Shown here: one piece after another, positions 62,524-64,000 of the stretch
How positions within the stretch are numbered: position 1 is the first letter of the stretch
Layout: every line of letters starts with the position of its first letter
DNA from: DATAOG01 sp963782885
GTDB taxonomy: Bacteria; Pseudomonadota; Alphaproteobacteria; Geminicoccales; Geminicoccaceae
Length of the DNA stretch: 64,000 bases
Assembly: GCA_963782885.1 (NCBI GenBank)
Contig: CAWALL010000001.1
Coordinates: 1-64,000, forward strand
Direction of reading: 5' to 3'
The notes under the pieces: generated by a model
What the model saw: the letters and a program-made list of their open reading frames with translations, nothing else
Database searches by the model: none
What the model was told of the DNA's origin: nothing
Program-made: the position numbers and the translations under genes

Positions 62524-63231
62524 ATGATGCGAAACCGACTTGCGTTGTGCCTAGGCCTGATCCTCGCGACGCTACCGGCCGCGGTCCCGAGGGCGGCCGA
62601 CGAGCCGGTGCGGACCAAGCTCGCGCTGAGCGCGAGCGCGACCCGCGAGGTCGAGCAGGACGCGCTGGTCGGCGTGCTCTCCGCGCACGGCGAGGCGCCG
62701 AGCGCACGGGCCGCGCAGGCGACCGTCAACCGTACGATGACCGCTGCGATCGAGAAGGCCCGCGCGGTCGCGAGCGTGCGCGCGGCGTCCGGGGGCTACC
62801 GCGTGTATCAGGAACGGGATCGCGACGGCCGGCCGACCGGCTGGGTGGCCGAGCAGGATCTCAGGCTCACCAGTCGGCAGGCGGCAGCGCTGCTCGAGCT
62901 GGTCGGGGCGTTGCAGGCGGACGGCCTGCACGTCAACGGCCTCACCTACGAGCTCAGCGCCGAGGCGCGCCGGGCGCTCGAGGACGAGCTCGTGGTCGAG
63001 GCGATCCAGACGCTCCGCGCTCGCGCCGACCGGGTAGCGACCAGCATGGCCATGCGGGTCGAGGCGATCGAGACCCTGCAGGTCGGGGCCGTGCCGGGCG
63101 AGCCGCCGATCCGGCCGATGTTCCGGGCGAGCGTCGCCGAGGCGGCGCCGGCGCCGCCGCCGGTGGCCTTGCCCGACCTCGAGACGGTCAGCGCCAGCGT
63201 CTCGGCGGAGCTGCTCCTGGTGCCCCGCTGA
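62524..63231 (+). CDS. SIMPL-domain (DUF541) periplasmic protein
   Basis: 235 aa. A signal peptide (LALCLGLILATLPAAVPRA) is followed by a SIMPL/DUF541 domain: LALSASATREVEQDALVGVLSAHGEAPSARAAQATVNRTMTAAIEKARAV, ending LETVSASVSAELLLV. The family's cellular role is poorly known; E. coli YggE-like proteins are linked to oxidative stress. It stands alone, convergent with the next gene. Confidence 0.85.
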   Translation: MMRNRLALCLGLILATLPAAVPRAADEPVRTKLALSASATREVEQDALVGVLSAHGEAPSARAAQATVNRTMTAAIEKARAVASVRAASGGYRVYQERDRDGRPTGWVAEQDLRLTSRQAAALLELVGALQADGLHVNGLTYELSAEARRALEDELVVEAIQTLRARADRVATSMAMRVEAIETLQVGAVPGEPPIRPMFRASVAEAAPAPPPVALPDLETVSASVSAELLLVPR

Positions 63232-63489
63232 CGATGGCTCGGACTTCTCACCGCGCCGGCCGATGTCAGGCCTGGAGGCGGCGGCAGGCTCGGGCTGCAC
63301 GACCGCCGGCTATTTGATCGGGCTTAGTTCGCCGCCGCACGGCGGGCTCGCGGGGCGGCGTCGGCGACCGTAGGGGCGGTCGCGCCGCGCAGGTCGACTT
63401 GGCTCAGGACGTCCTCGCGACCGCGAGAGGCAGGGTTGGACAGCCGCCGTGCTGAGGGACGGCCAGCCGCGCCCAAGCCCGACGCCGGT

Positions 63490-63918
63490 TCAGTCGCTCG
63501 CGGCGGGGTCCGCCGGCCCGAGGCGTACCAGCTCCGGGCGCGCGGCCGGGTCGCTCGCGTTCGCCTCGAGCGGCGGCGGCCCCTTCAGGGCCTCGAGCAC
63601 CCCGCGCGAGCGCGCGGCCGCCTGGTAGGCGCGGATCGCCCGGCGCGTGCGCAGCCCGATCTGGCCGTCGAGCGGGCCGGGATCGAAGCCGCGGAGCTTC
63701 AGCAGCCGTTGCGCGTCGGTCACCAGGTCCCGGTAGGAGGCATCGTCCAGCTCGGGCGCATCGGCGACCTCGGCATCCTGCGGTGGCGGCGTTGCGGCGG
63801 GCGCTGACCCTTGGCCCGCCGGCGCCGCCCATGCCGGGCCGGCCACCAGCGCCCCGATCATGCAGCCGAGTAATCCCAGCGCCTCGACGGCGATGGCGGG
63901 GCCGGGCGTTCGAACCAT
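63490..63918 (-). CDS. secreted protein with a peptidoglycan-binding domain
   Basis: 142 aa. A signal-like N-terminus (ALGLLGCMIGALVAGPAWA) leads to a PG_binding_1 domain (YRDLVTDAQRLLKLRGFDPGPLDGQIGLRTRRAIRAYQAAA, residues ~62-102) and a proline/alanine-rich end. It probably holds onto peptidoglycan; there is no catalytic domain. It is the last gene before the window ends; the 82 bases after it carry no detectable gene. Confidence 0.8.
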   Translation of the reverse strand: MVRTPGPAIAVEALGLLGCMIGALVAGPAWAAPAGQGSAPAATPPPQDAEVADAPELDDASYRDLVTDAQRLLKLRGFDPGPLDGQIGLRTRRAIRAYQAAARSRGVLEALKGPPPLEANASDPAARPELVRLGPADPAASD

Positions 63919-64000
63919 GGCGGCCTCCAGGCGGGAACAGTACCAACGTGCGCTCAGTTATATGTGTAAGTGCCGAGGCGCGCAAACCTTAGCGTTCATT

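Overview
The window is about 64 kb of very GC-rich bacterial chromosome. Gene content and order point to an alphaproteobacterium, probably a Rhodospirillales/Geminicoccales-type lineage. The evidence is argD-argF-hslO in one operon, secA next to a PpiC-type parvulin and argJ, TAXI-type TRAP transport, RlpA/ParE, and a TamA/TamB system. The species cannot be named from sequence alone.

Layout. 0-3.4 kb: a tRNA-Ser(CGA) and a fused acyl-CoA synthetase / carrier / acyltransferase. 3.4-7.6 kb: a TadG-TadE-TadE (Flp pilus) operon on the minus strand whose middle TadE gene is destroyed by a left-truncated IS66 element. 8-10.2 kb: N-formylglutamate amidohydrolase divergent from a glutamine-synthetase-family ligase. 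10.3-13.0 kb: an IS5-family element with a passenger gene, and an IS630-family element inserted into the CTAG at the first element's edge. 13-16.5 kb: alpha/beta hydrolase, NTF2-like protein, a frameshifted LysR regulator divergent from a PPOX-family protein. 16.5-31.8 kb, all minus strand: lipoprotein, hslO, argF, argD, an ABC-2 permease, tamB (frameshifted), a Crp-type regulator, tamA, an MscS channel, galE. 31.8-38.6 kb: Ser/Thr-phosphatase-like protein, a beta-barrel protein and Wza-type exporter (polysaccharide export), AmpG, alanine dehydrogenase, HdeD-like protein. 38.7-47.8 kb: a TAXI-TRAP transporter whose binding protein is separated from its permease and UspA by a minus-strand accessory block (two tandemly duplicated LuxR-type regulators, an AEC transporter, three small ORFs). 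47.9-52.5 kb: a secreted cysteine-rich orphan, a sugar-type ABC importer lacking its ATPase, and a cytochrome c. 52.5-64 kb: secA (apparent frameshift), parvulin, argJ, a CcdAB toxin-antitoxin pair, ketopantoate-reductase-like protein, RlpA, ParE, a SIMPL protein and a peptidoglycan-binding protein.

Cross-cutting points. Three long genes (lysR, tamB, secA) each carry exactly one extra base; because secA is essential, at least that one is more likely a sequence error than a true pseudogene. Two intergenic palindromes fit the CRP core GTGA-N6-TCAC: one upstream of the window's own Crp-family gene, one between the accessory block and the TRAP permease. The most unusual regions are the nested insertion sequences, whose open frames are both closed by a stop codon provided at the target site, and the 1,200-bp tandem LuxR duplication bracketed by related small proteins.
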